Positions 46,604-55,022 are shown, counted from the stretch's first letter. The stretch: 64,000 nt of DNA from Rhizobium bangladeshense (GCF_017357245.1 NZ_CP071617.1:62001-126000), one strand, 5' to 3'. The notes: a model not told the origin generated them from the letters alone. A program made the numbers and translations.

Positions 46604-46881
46604 GGCGATTGGTCACCTGAGGGAAACAGTTCATACTTCATGGAATTGATCTAGCGGGTCCAGAATGTTTTGAGGCCCTGACTGTTTTCCACCGCTGTCG
46701 CTGCGGTCTCCTAGCCTTTTGACCATCGCCTGATTGGTGAAGTCGCTGCCGCCGCAACCGACACGGAATCAGTGCATGTCCGCGCAAGTCACCGCAGAGC
46801 TAGGCGGAAACACCCGTCGTTATAAGAAGGCGGGGACGCGGCCGACGTTCGAAGCTATCATCTGCCAAATGCCGCCGATTG
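46604..46881. other. Intergenic region after the glycan operon
   Basis: About 280 bases with no gene I can support. A weak hairpin ACCGC-N7-GCGGT at 46691-46707, followed by a short T-run, might end the operon. An open frame at 46734-46925 has no family features or ribosome site. Confidence 0.35.
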
Positions 46882-46906
46882 GGAACAGGCCATGGGCGCG
46901 AGCGTT
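46882..46906 (+). promoter_or_regulatory. EcfG/RpoE2-type promoter for receiver-Crp gene
   Basis: GGAAC (46882-46886), 16 bases, CGTT (46903-46906), exact consensus, 37 bases before the GTG at 46944. Confidence 0.75.
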
Positions 46907-46943
46907 TTTGTCCAAACGGGTTTGATGCCGGGAGCAGATCGCA

Positions 46944-48107
46944 GTGAATACGGTCTTTGACAAACTTGCGCGAAAGGCGGTTTTGATCGTCGAGGACGAT
47001 TACACCCTTGCCAGCGAGCTCGCGTCCAAACTGACCCAAACGGGAATCGATGTCGTCGGGCCGGCACCCAACGTTGAGCAAGCGCTGAAATACATCGAAG
47101 ATTCCAAGATAGAAGCGGCTATTTTGGACATCAATCTCGGTGGAACGATGGTGTTTCCTGTCGCCGATGTGCTGTCGAAGCGCAATATCCCGTTTTTCTT
47201 CGCAACCGGCTACAGCCGGGACGTCGTCCCTCCGCGGTTTGCCGATCGAATATTCGTGGAAAAGCCGTTGGACACGGGCGCGATTTATAGTGCCCTTTCC
47301 AGTTGTGGAAGCTCGACGGCGACGGCAGCAGGCGGCCAAAAGAACCTCATTCTTTCTGCGCTTTCTCCCCGCGAAAATGACCTTGTCCGTCCGCTGCTTA
47401 ATCCTGTCCACCTGGTTCAAGGCGAGATTCTTGAGCAACAGTTTGGGGAGATAACGACGGTTTTCTTCATCGAAAGCGGGACGGTTTCGGTTGTGGCCTC
47501 GTCGCCCAATGGGTCGCAGGTGGAGGTCGGTCTCATCGGGCGTGAAGGCCTGACCGGCACTGGACTGTTGGAGGGTGATTGGCGCACGCCCTACAATATG
47601 GTGGTGCTGACCGAAGGAAGCGCCCAGCGCATCGATACCGACGGTTTCCTCCGTCTGGTGCAGAGGGCGCCACAGCTACGCTCTCTTTCGTCGTCCTTCT
47701 CAAGGACGCTCGCAATTCAGATCGGGTACACGGCCCTCGCCAACAGCCGCTATTCGATCGAGCAGAGGCTGGCCCGCTTGCTGCTCATGCTCAATGATCG
47801 GTCGGAAGACAAGATGCTGCTTCTGACGCACGAACACATGTCTTCCATGCTCGGCGTCCGACGTTCCGGAGTCACGGGCGCGCTTCCGGTTCTGGAGGGG
47901 GAAAAGCTCATCAGGTCGGTACGGGGAAAGGTGATCATCATCGACCGGGAGGGCCTTATCCTTAAGGCCAATGGCTCTTACGGCATCCCTGAGGCGGAGT
48001 ACGAGCGCCTGATGGGGTTTTCACTGAGAGGCACGGGGAACGCCAAAAAGGCTGTCGGGCAACCCGGTCCCCACTTTTACGGCCCCCATTCCGGCGAGAA
48101 ATGGTAA
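46944..48107 (+). CDS. FATGUY-type receiver fused to Crp/Fnr-type regulator
   Basis: Protein of 387 residues, GTG start. Residues 10-125 are a receiver domain with the acidic pair (VEDD), phosphoacceptor Asp in LDINLGG, and FFFATGY, the 'FATGUY' motif of alphaproteobacterial stress receivers; the conserved Lys is in VEKPLD. Residues about 145-270 are a cyclic-nucleotide-binding-like barrel (ITTVFFIESGTVSVVASS, EVGLIGREGLTG). Residues about 290-365 are a Crp winged helix (THEHMSSMLGVRRSGVTGAL). Phosphorylation would thus feed straight into a Crp-like DNA binder. An exact EcfG promoter precedes it. Confidence 0.87.
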   Translation: MNTVFDKLARKAVLIVEDDYTLASELASKLTQTGIDVVGPAPNVEQALKYIEDSKIEAAILDINLGGTMVFPVADVLSKRNIPFFFATGYSRDVVPPRFADRIFVEKPLDTGAIYSALSSCGSSTATAAGGQKNLILSALSPRENDLVRPLLNPVHLVQGEILEQQFGEITTVFFIESGTVSVVASSPNGSQVEVGLIGREGLTGTGLLEGDWRTPYNMVVLTEGSAQRIDTDGFLRLVQRAPQLRSLSSSFSRTLAIQIGYTALANSRYSIEQRLARLLLMLNDRSEDKMLLLTHEHMSSMLGVRRSGVTGALPVLEGEKLIRSVRGKVIIIDREGLILKANGSYGIPEAEYERLMGFSLRGTGNAKKAVGQPGPHFYGPHSGEKW

Positions 48108-48181
48108 CCGTAAGTCGCCCGGCTGCGGACCGAACTTTTGTCATCGGCAACGGACAGAACCTGCGTGTGGAAAGGTGCCCG

Positions 48182-48574
48182 GTGGAAAAGAACAATCAGA
48201 CCAGACTTTTCTCCGGAAAGCGCATCCTGGTTGTCGAAGACGAATATTTTCTCGCCGGCGAGACCCGACGGAGGTTGGAAGATCTTGGTGCAACCGTCGT
48301 CGGGCCAGCGGCAAACATTCGTAGCGCGCTCGAGCTAGTCGCTGTCGAGCAGGTCGATGCAGCCGTCCTTGACGTCCATCTTGGCGATGAGTTGGTGTTT
48401 GACGTCGCCGACGAACTGGAGAGACGAGAAATCAACTTCGTCTTTGCCACGGGATATGACCCATCCTTTATCCCACAGAAATACGAAGGCTTTGCGCTTT
48501 GCGAGCCGGCCGAACTCGAAAAGATTGCAGTCGCGCTCTTTGGTCCAGCCGACGGTTTGAAACGACTGAATTAA
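48182..48574 (+). CDS. Single-domain FATGUY-type response regulator
   Basis: Receiver protein of 130 residues with no output domain. GTG 48182 with AAAGG seven bases before it gives the normal length; the longer frame from 48101 adds an unrelated N-terminus. It has VVEDEYF, phosphoacceptor LDVHLGD and NFVFATGYD (FATGUY motif). The lysine normally found in the C-terminal KP motif is replaced: the sequence reads LCEPAELEK. Proteins such as SdrG and MrrA of this class relay phosphate in general-stress signalling in other alphaproteobacteria. Confidence 0.82.
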   Translation: MEKNNQTRLFSGKRILVVEDEYFLAGETRRRLEDLGATVVGPAANIRSALELVAVEQVDAAVLDVHLGDELVFDVADELERREINFVFATGYDPSFIPQKYEGFALCEPAELEKIAVALFGPADGLKRLN

Positions 48575-48672
48575 TCGTCTCGCGGGTGAACTCTTCGGAG
48601 ATATTGACGCCCGCTGGAGCAAGCAGGGCGCCCCCAGCGCCTTGCCGATATGCGGCTATGGTTCAATCGCGG

Positions 48673-48697
48673 GGAACCATGAGCGGCATCGGGTGTT
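48673..48697 (+). promoter_or_regulatory. EcfG/RpoE2-type promoter for CheB-like gene
   Basis: GGAAC (48673-48677), 16 bases, TGTT (48694-48697), 27 bases before the ATG at 48725. Confidence 0.68.
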
Positions 48698-48724
48698 GGG
48701 AGGTTAAGCCGAAAGGGTAAGACA

Positions 48725-49747
48725 ATGACTTCCAGCGCCACCAAGGATATCATCGCTATCGGCGGTTCGGCGGGAAGCGGTGCGGTTCTCAAGACCCTTG
48801 TTGCCGACCTACCTGCCAACCTGCCGGCAAGCATATTTGTCACGACTCATGTTCCGGCGAACTATTCGGGCTACCTGCCTGAGATCCTGGCGGCACGCTC
48901 GAAGCTTCCAGTGACGCAGGCGGTTGACGGCCAGCCGATCGAGCGAAGTCACATTTACGTTGCCGCGCCCGATCGTCACCTTCTCCTCGCCGGTGAAACG
49001 ATCAAGTTGGGCGGGGGCCCCAAGGAAAACATGGTGCGACCGTCGATTGATCCGATGTTTCGCTCTGCGGCCCTGTCGTTCGGCCCACGAGCTGTGGGGC
49101 TGATCCTGACCGGGATGCTCAATGACGGAGCCGCGGGACTGCAAGCGATCAAATCCCATGGCGGGACCGCGATCGTGCAGCATCCGCTCGATGCCGAGGC
49201 GGATCAGATGCCGCTCGCGGCGCTTGAGGCGGTGGAGGTCGATCATGTTGCCTCGGCAGCTGAGCTCGGCGGGCTGCTTGCCAGCATCGCCGGAAGCGAG
49301 GCAGGGCCGACAGTCGCTCCGCCGTCAGACGATCTGCGGCTGGAGGTCGGGATCGCCGCCGGCGCCCGGCTTGGCAGCGCGGAACTTCGGAAGATCGGAT
49401 CTCCAACAGCCCTGACCTGTCCGGATTGCCACGGGGTGCTTTCCGAGGTTCGCGGTTCGCGGCCGCTGCGATTTCGGTGTCAGATCGGACACGCCTTTAC
49501 CGCCGACGTCCTCGCTTCGCATATTGATGAGCTTGACGAGGCGATCAGGGTCGCCATGCGGATCATGGAAGAGCGTCTGACGCTCGTGGAACGGATGGCG
49601 CGGGACGCCCGCGACACCGGCCGCACTGCCGTCGCCGAGCTTTATGAAGCGAGGGCGTCCGAATATCGGCGGTATTCCGAGACCCTTCGGGACGCCGCTC
49701 TCACCTCCCTGCGCCTCGGCCGCGCGTTACGTTTCCAGGACCTGTGA
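48725..49747 (+). CDS. Stand-alone CheB-type methylesterase with zinc-ribbon tail
   Basis: Protein of 340 residues. Residues 5-185 are a CheB catalytic domain without a receiver; the Ser-His-Asp triad is intact (IGGSAGSG, TTHVP, GMLNDGAAG). The C-terminal part has a metal-knuckle pattern (CPDCHGVLSEV...CQIGHAF), then a helical region rich in Arg/Glu. Such proteins occur beside CheB-CheR-kinase fusions in rhizobia, and are not part of a chemotaxis operon. It probably demethylates or deamidates a local sensory protein. Confidence 0.85.
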   Translation: MTSSATKDIIAIGGSAGSGAVLKTLVADLPANLPASIFVTTHVPANYSGYLPEILAARSKLPVTQAVDGQPIERSHIYVAAPDRHLLLAGETIKLGGGPKENMVRPSIDPMFRSAALSFGPRAVGLILTGMLNDGAAGLQAIKSHGGTAIVQHPLDAEADQMPLAALEAVEVDHVASAAELGGLLASIAGSEAGPTVAPPSDDLRLEVGIAAGARLGSAELRKIGSPTALTCPDCHGVLSEVRGSRPLRFRCQIGHAFTADVLASHIDELDEAIRVAMRIMEERLTLVERMARDARDTGRTAVAELYEARASEYRRYSETLRDAALTSLRLGRALRFQDL

Positions 49748-49811
49748 TAAAGTGGTATCTTTCTGCCGTGCGGACGGTTTAGATTCGTCGCGGCAGAGAC
49801 ATGGATAGACG

Positions 49812-52800
49812 ATGGCTTACGACGAACGGGAAGACACGGAGCAACAGGCGGGCGCCTTCGAGCAGGATCAGCACGAACAGCCTCTCGTGATCGTCGGCAT
49901 TGCGGTGTGTGCCCGCTCGCTTGCGTCGCTGGAACGGATATTCTCAGACATCGGCGTTGGCCTCGGCGCGTCCTACCTTGTGGCGGTAAGCCAGCAGGAG
50001 GGGCTCCGGCTCCATACGACGACCGTTCTCGAAATGCTGCGGCGGCAAGGCCGGCTGGCCGTGAAGGTCGCGGTCGATGGAGAGCCCATCCTTCAGAACC
50101 ATATCTACATCGGCGGGTCCGACGATACGATGACCCTTGAAGATGGGCATATCCGCATTCGGGCGGCCTCGGAACCCATCGGCCATCGCGGCACCGTCGA
50201 CACCATGTTGATCTCGCTGGCAGAGCATGCTCACGAACGCGCCATTGCGGTGGTCCTGGCCGGGCTCGAGAACGACGGCACCGCCGGGGTGGCGGCAACC
50301 AAGAAATTTGGTGGTCTCTCGATCGCGGAGATAGACGAGAGCGAAGACAGATCTCCCGAGGAAGCGGGAGGAGCGCTGGCGATCGCCGACCTCAGATTGC
50401 CGGCGCCGGGCATTGCAGGACAAATCGCGCTTTATGCCGGCAATGTCGCCGAGGAGGAAGATGTCGGCCTGGATGATGAGCCGGGGAGCGCCATGGAGGC
50501 GCAGATCACGCAGATCGCGACGATTCTGCGCAATGTCACCAGCCACGACTTCCACGGCTACAAGCGCGGGACGTTCACCCGGCGCGTTCAGCGGCGCATG
50601 CAGGTTCTGCAGATCGGCAATACCGACAGCTATATCGAGCGGCTGCGCGCCAGCCGTGACGAAGCGCAAAACCTGTTTCAGGACCTCCTGATCGGCGTGA
50701 CCCAGTTTTTCAGGGACCCGGCGGAGTTCGAAGCTCTCGAGCGTGAAATTCCAAGGCTGTTCGAAGGCAAGGAGGCGGGCGACCAGTTGCGGGTCTGGGT
50801 GCTTGGCTGCGCTACCGGGGAGGAGGCCTATTCGATCGCAATGCTGCTGCGCGAGCATATGGCGACCATGGATTACCCCCCTGATGTGCAGATCTTCGCG
50901 ACGGACCTCGATGCGCGTGCGCTGGGGATCGCGCGCGCCGGACGCTATTCCGCAGCCATCACCTCGCAGGTCCAGCCCGACCGGCTTGCCCGGTGGTTCG
51001 TGCGTGAGGGCGACACCTATTGTGTCGCCAAGGAATTGCGGGAGATGTGCATCTTCTCGCCGCACAACATTGTCAAGGATGCCCCGTTCTCCCGCATCGA
51101 TATTCTGTCCTGCCGGAACTTGCTGATCTACCTCGACAGCGAGCTCCAAAACAGGGTGATCCCGATCTTCCATTTTGCGCTCAGGCCGAGCGGCATTCTG
51201 TTTTTGGGGTCGTCGGAAAACGTGACCCGTCACGCCAAGCTTTTTGCGCCCGTCGACCGCAAGAATCGCCTGTTTCGGAGGCTCGAGACAGCCACCCGCA
51301 TCATTCCGGACTTTCCCCTCAGCCCACGGCCGCGCAGCCCGGACCATCCGCTTTCGGCGCCGGCTCCCACCTTGCAAACGGGGCGGCTGTCGGCGACGAT
51401 CAGCCGCCAGGCAGAGGTGGTCGCCGAGCGCTTCGCGCCAGCCTATGTCGTCGTCGATTCCCATTATGACGTGCTGCACTTTTCAGGGCGCACGGGCCGC
51501 TATCTCGAGCCGATGTCGGGGACCGCGACGCTCAATCTCCTGAGCCTGGCTCACCGCGATCTGCGGCTCGACATGCGCTCCGCCCTCCAGCGTGCCACGA
51601 CGGAAGCCGTCAAGGTGGAAGTCCCCAGGGTGCTGCTGCGCCAGGACGACCGCACCTACGCCGTCAACATCATTGTCGAACCGCTCGGCAGCGGCGACGT
51701 CACCTCGCTGATCGTTCTGTTTCAAGATGCCGGGCAGGTGGCCGAGGGCACGGCTCCTGACGGAGGCAGGCTGACCAGCGAAGAGCATGTTCAGCGTCTG
51801 GAGACCGATCTTCGCGTCACCCGGGACCGGCTTCAGGCGACGATCGAGGAATTGGAATCGACAAATGAGGAACTGAAGTCTTCCAACGAAGAGTATCAGT
51901 CCATCAATGAAGAGCTGCAGTCGGCCAACGAGGAGATGGAAACCTCGAAGGAGGAATTGCAGTCGGTCAACGAGGAGCTGCAGACCGTCAACGGCGAGCT
52001 TGCCCATCGCGTAACCGAATTGGACCGCACCAACTCCGACTTGAAGAACCTTCTCGAGGCGACGCAGATCGCCACCGTCTTCCTTGATAATGATCTGCGG
52101 GTCAGGAGTTTCACGCCGGCGGCGACGGAAATATTCCATCTCCTCGACACGGATGTCGGTCGGCCGCTGGACCACGTCGTCTCGCGGGTCGTATATCCGG
52201 AACTGCTCGACGATGTCCGCCTGGTTCTCAGAACGCTGGTGCCGGTCGACCGAAAGGTCAGCGACCCCGCCAACAACCGCCATTACGCCGCCCGCGTCCT
52301 GCCCTACCGCAGTGTCGACAACTATATCAGCGGGGCTGTCGTGACTTTCACCGACCTGACCGCGACTTACGAGGCGGAGGTGGCGCTTCGCCGCAGCGAG
52401 GAGCGCCTGCAGCGCGTTTTGGAGACGGATGCAGTCGGCGTGGTCTTCATCAATCAGGATGGCGTCATCTGTGATGCCAACGAAGTGTTCCTGAAGATGA
52501 CGGGCTACACGCGCTCGCAGATGGAGCGCTCCGAACTGCACTGGCGGCGGCTCACGCCGGCGGAGCACCTCGCCGAGAGTGAAGCGCAGATGGCTGCGGT
52601 GAAGGAAACCGGCAAGCTCGGGCCCTATGAAAAGGAATATGTCCTCGCCGATGGGACGCGTCGCTGGATGCTGTTTGCCGGGCGCGATCTTGGCGACGGC
52701 ACGATTGCCGAGTTCTGCATCGACATCTCGGCGCGCAAACAGGCGCAGGCCGCCCTGCGGCAGGGGGAGGAGCAGTTCCGCCTGTTCGGCGAGGCCTCTT

Positions 52801-53531
52801 CCGACGTGTTGTGGATCCGGGATGCGGAGACGCTGCAATGGATCTACCTGACGCCGGCGTTCGAGACCATTTACGGTGTCGATCGCGAGCAGGCCATGAC
52901 GGGCAATAATTTCCGCAGCTGGGCCGAGCTGATCATCCCCGAGGACCGGGAACAGGCTCTTTCCGAGATCCGGCGGGTGCGAAACGGCGAACGCGTGGAG
53001 TTCGAATACCGCATCAGGCGTGCTTCGGACCATGAAATCCGCTGGTTGCGCAACGCCGACTTCCCGATTTTCGGAGAGGAGGGGAACGTTCAGCAGATCG
53101 GCGGCATCGGCCGCGATATCACCGATGAAAAAGCCTCTGCCGACCGGATGAAAGTGCTGGTCGCCGAGCTTCAGCACCGCACGCGCAATCTCATGGCAGT
53201 GGTCAGGTCGATGGCTGATAAGACCTTGCGGACAAGCGCCGACTTGCCTGATTTCTACCAGAGATTCTGCGACCGCCTGGATGTGCTGGCCCGTGTGCAG
53301 GGGCTTCTGTCACGGCTGCAGGAGGGGGAGCGCATTACCTTCGATCAGCTCATTCGATCCGAACTGGCCGCCCATGCGTACTGGATGGACAGATGGAACG
53401 GATCACGCTCGACGGCGTGGAGGGGGTACGGCTTCGCACGACCACTGTACAGACAATGGCCTTGGCAATGCATGAGCTCGCTACCAACGCGGTCAAGTAC
53501 GGAGCATTCAGTCAACCCCAGGCGCATGTGA
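49812..53531 (+). CDS. CheB-CheR-PAS-HWE histidine kinase, frameshifted near the C-terminus
   Basis: 1239-residue reading as it stands. Order: CheB-like domain (about 15-205), CheR methyltransferase (about 225-490, GCATGEEAYS and SCRNLLIYL), a PAS-like part, a heptad coiled coil (about 665-740, repeating NEELQS/NEE), three PAS modules (about 740-1105) and the HWE dimerisation helix with phospho-His1122 in ELQHRTRN. After residue about 1189 the frame becomes nonsense and stops at 53531, while the ATP-binding part continues in another frame (53393-53812). One missing base near 53376-53379 explains this. The CheB part lacks catalytic Ser and His. HWE kinases of this type often feed PhyR in the general stress response. 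Confidence 0.83.
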   Translation: MAYDEREDTEQQAGAFEQDQHEQPLVIVGIAVCARSLASLERIFSDIGVGLGASYLVAVSQQEGLRLHTTTVLEMLRRQGRLAVKVAVDGEPILQNHIYIGGSDDTMTLEDGHIRIRAASEPIGHRGTVDTMLISLAEHAHERAIAVVLAGLENDGTAGVAATKKFGGLSIAEIDESEDRSPEEAGGALAIADLRLPAPGIAGQIALYAGNVAEEEDVGLDDEPGSAMEAQITQIATILRNVTSHDFHGYKRGTFTRRVQRRMQVLQIGNTDSYIERLRASRDEAQNLFQDLLIGVTQFFRDPAEFEALEREIPRLFEGKEAGDQLRVWVLGCATGEEAYSIAMLLREHMATMDYPPDVQIFATDLDARALGIARAGRYSAAITSQVQPDRLARWFVREGDTYCVAKELREMCIFSPHNIVKDAPFSRIDILSCRNLLIYLDSELQNRVIPIFHFALRPSGILFLGSSENVTRHAKLFAPVDRKNRLFRRLETATRIIPDFPLSPRPRSPDHPLSAPAPTLQTGRLSATISRQAEVVAERFAPAYVVVDSHYDVLHFSGRTGRYLEPMSGTATLNLLSLAHRDLRLDMRSALQRATTEAVKVEVPRVLLRQDDRTYAVNIIVEPLGSGDVTSLIVLFQDAGQVAEGTAPDGGRLTSEEHVQRLETDLRVTRDRLQATIEELESTNEELKSSNEEYQSINEELQSANEEMETSKEELQSVNEELQTVNGELAHRVTELDRTNSDLKNLLEATQIATVFLDNDLRVRSFTPAATEIFHLLDTDVGRPLDHVVSRVVYPELLDDVRLVLRTLVPVDRKVSDPANNRHYAARVLPYRSVDNYISGAVVTFTDLTATYEAEVALRRSEERLQRVLETDAVGVVFINQDGVICDANEVFLKMTGYTRSQMERSELHWRRLTPAEHLAESEAQMAAVKETGKLGPYEKEYVLADGTRRWMLFAGRDLGDGTIAEFCIDISARKQAQAALRQGEEQFRLFGEASSDVLWIRDAETLQWIYLTPAFETIYGVDREQAMTGNNFRSWAELIIPEDREQALSEIRRVRNGERVEFEYRIRRASDHEIRWLRNADFPIFGEEGNVQQIGGIGRDITDEKASADRMKVLVAELQHRTRNLMAVVRSMADKTLRTSADLPDFYQRFCDRLDVLARVQGLLSRLQEGERITFDQLIRSELAAHAYWMDRWNGSRSTAWRGYGFARPLYRQWPWQCMSSLPTRSSTEHSVNPRRM

Positions 53532-53812
53532 CCATCGCCTGGCGTGTCGAGCAATCAGGCGAAGGCGGCAAGCCGTGGCTGCATGTTGACTGGCGGGAGA
53601 GCGGGGTGAAGATGCCGCCCGCTGATGCCGGGCCGCAAGGGGGCGGCCAGGGGCGGGAATTGATAGAGCGCGCGCTGCCCTACCAGCTGGATGCGAAGAC
53701 CTCGTTCACGATGGGAGAGGACGGCATCCACTGCACAATTGCAATTCCTATTTCCCTTACCAACCTCGCCGAGGATGAGGTGACGACTGAGGGGAGGGTG
53801 TTGATCCAGTGA
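53393..53812 (+). pseudogene. Displaced HWE-kinase ATP-binding domain
   Basis: Continuation of the kinase in the other frame, 139 residues from an ATG that may not be a true start. It carries the features that define the HWE family: the N-box MHELATNAVKYGA with its histidine, and the Trp-x-Glu motif in VDWRESG, followed by G-box-like GGGQGRELIERAL. Adding one base near 53378 joins it smoothly (AVLDGQMERITL). If the shift is real and not a sequencing error, the kinase cannot bind ATP unless ribosomes shift frame or the two parts assemble. Confidence 0.8.
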
Positions 53813-53958
53813 GTCCGTGTCGACGGCCTTCAGCAGGAGCTGGCTGAATTGAAGCCTCCGGGAGGCCGTCTCTGGTCCCCGGGTCATGCCGCAAGGTCTT
53901 CGCTGTCACTCTGGCGGGCAAGCGCTCTGGCTCGCGGCGAGACGTGACCTCTCGATCA

Positions 53959-54222
53959 TCAAGAGGTCGAAGCACCTGCGGGGCCGCTTGCCTGATGTTT
54001 CTCGTCCCATTCAGACAGCTCTCCCTGAAGCCTATCCAGGTGAGCCAGATGCATGGCCTGCGACTCTTCAAAATTCGCAAGAAGTCGTATCGCTTCCGCC
54101 AGGTCGGCGCCACGGGTCGTCAATTCAGCCACGATCTCGCGCTGCCGAGCGACGTGCTGCCTTCCCAAGGCGACATGCTCTCGCGCCTGCTGCAAATTCT
54201 TCTCCACAATCGCGCGGTCCAT
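53959..54222 (-). CDS. Small coiled-coil hypothetical protein
   Basis: Protein of 87 residues from ATG 54222, which has AAGGAG at five bases. Almost entirely helical and charged (AIVEKNLQQAREHVALGRQHVARQREIVAEL), with an LLANFEESQAMHLAHLDRL segment. I recall similar small proteins as common hypotheticals in rhizobia. A 9-base perfect hairpin (54244-54271) lies in its leader. No function can be assigned. Confidence 0.7.
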   Translation of the reverse strand: MDRAIVEKNLQQAREHVALGRQHVARQREIVAELTTRGADLAEAIRLLANFEESQAMHLAHLDRLQGELSEWDEKHQASGPAGASTS

Positions 54223-54243
54223 GCCGCTCTCCTTCTCCAAAGT

Positions 54244-54271
54244 GCGCCGCATCAATTCGATTATGCGGCGC
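54244..54271 (-). promoter_or_regulatory. Leader hairpin of small coiled-coil gene
   Basis: GCGCCGCAT (54244-54252) and ATGCGGCGC (54263-54271) are perfect 9-base arms with a 10-base loop, ending 21 bases before the ATG at 54222. It could be an operator or an RNA structure near the ribosome site. Confidence 0.45.
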
Positions 54272-54559
54272 GCTTTGATTCTTGCTTTGATGCACGTCAT
54301 TGTCCCGGAGCGACGGGCACTTCCGGGCGATATGCAATGGGAGCGATCATGCGCTTATTATTCAGATTTGGAAACTGCCTCGCCGCATCGTAGAGACTGC
54401 CGTTGACCTTGCCCTAGGCGCCCGCGATGCCCGGAATCCTGTGGGATCGCGCGCGTACTTATCGGCGAGGATCCCCGCAGATATTTCGCGACCCGAGGTC
54501 TCTGAGATGCAAAAGGCTAGCGAGATTCTTGGGGCCGCCTCAGGCGCGTCGCATACCCC
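54272..54559. other. Intergenic region without recognised features
   Basis: About 290 bases between two minus-strand small genes. No gene, terminator or promoter was recognised by eye. Confidence 0.4.
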
Positions 54560-54817
54560 TCAGAGCTGCGTCGGAGCGTCGGTCTCCACCTCGGCATAAA
54601 GCTGACCGCACAGCGTCAGCGATCGCCGTATCGCAGCGACGCGATCTTCGGCGTCTTTGGGCGAATAGGCCCAGATGTCGGTCGCCCAGCTCTTGCCGTC
54701 CATTTCGTACTGCAGGGCGAACCTATAGAGCCGTCGCTCATCCGCGTCGGTGCTCACGAAAGTGCGGTCGGGCTCACCGCGGCACTCTCTCACGCGGGGG
54801 AAACTCACAACATTCAA
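54560..54817 (-). CDS. Small hypothetical protein
   Basis: Protein of 85 residues with several aromatic strands (RRLYRFALQYEMDGKSWATDIWAYSPKDAEDRVAAI), suggesting a small alpha/beta fold. The start is best read as TTG 54817, since AAGGAG lies eight bases upstream of it; the next in-frame start (GTG 54808) is too distant. An EcfG-type promoter is 61 bases upstream. No family is recognised. Confidence 0.65.
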   Translation of the reverse strand: MNVVSFPRVRECRGEPDRTFVSTDADERRLYRFALQYEMDGKSWATDIWAYSPKDAEDRVAAIRRSLTLCGQLYAEVETDAPTQL

Positions 54818-54877
54818 AACGTGTGCTCCTTGGGTTTACCTCGTCGCCAGGGCTCGAAAGGCCACCTTCCTTTGACT

Positions 54878-54902
54878 AACCTGATCGCCTTGATTTCGTT
54901 CC
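54878..54902 (-). promoter_or_regulatory. EcfG/RpoE2-type promoter for gene 54560
   Basis: On the minus strand GGAAC (54902-54898), 16 bases, GGTT (54881-54878), 61 bases before the TTG start at 54817. Confidence 0.62.
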
Positions 54903-54975
54903 CGGCTTCTGGCGCGAGCAGTCCCATTCGCGGTCCAGCTCTTCAGGCAAGTTACATCGCTGTGCCAAATCCATC

Positions 54976-54998
54976 ATGTACATACAGGTGATGTACAT
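54976..54998 (+). promoter_or_regulatory. Paired ATGTACAT palindromes, candidate vapB operator
   Basis: ATGTACAT occurs at 54976-54983 and again at 54991-54998, each self-complementary, 15 bases apart, so the whole is an inverted repeat. It stands 25 bases upstream of the vapB-like start. VapB antitoxins repress their own promoters through such repeats; here the operator seems to have outlived the gene. Confidence 0.5.
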
Positions 54999-55022
54999 CG
55001 GCGAGGTTATGGAAAGGAGGAT

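Noticed and set aside
46734..46925. Short plus-strand open frame before the receiver-Crp gene
   Set aside because: No ribosome site, no family features, and it overlaps the exact EcfG promoter.
51483..53177. Minus-strand open frame of 564 codons opposite the kinase
   Set aside because: Antisense to PAS and coiled-coil regions; repetitive residues mirror the coiled-coil codons.
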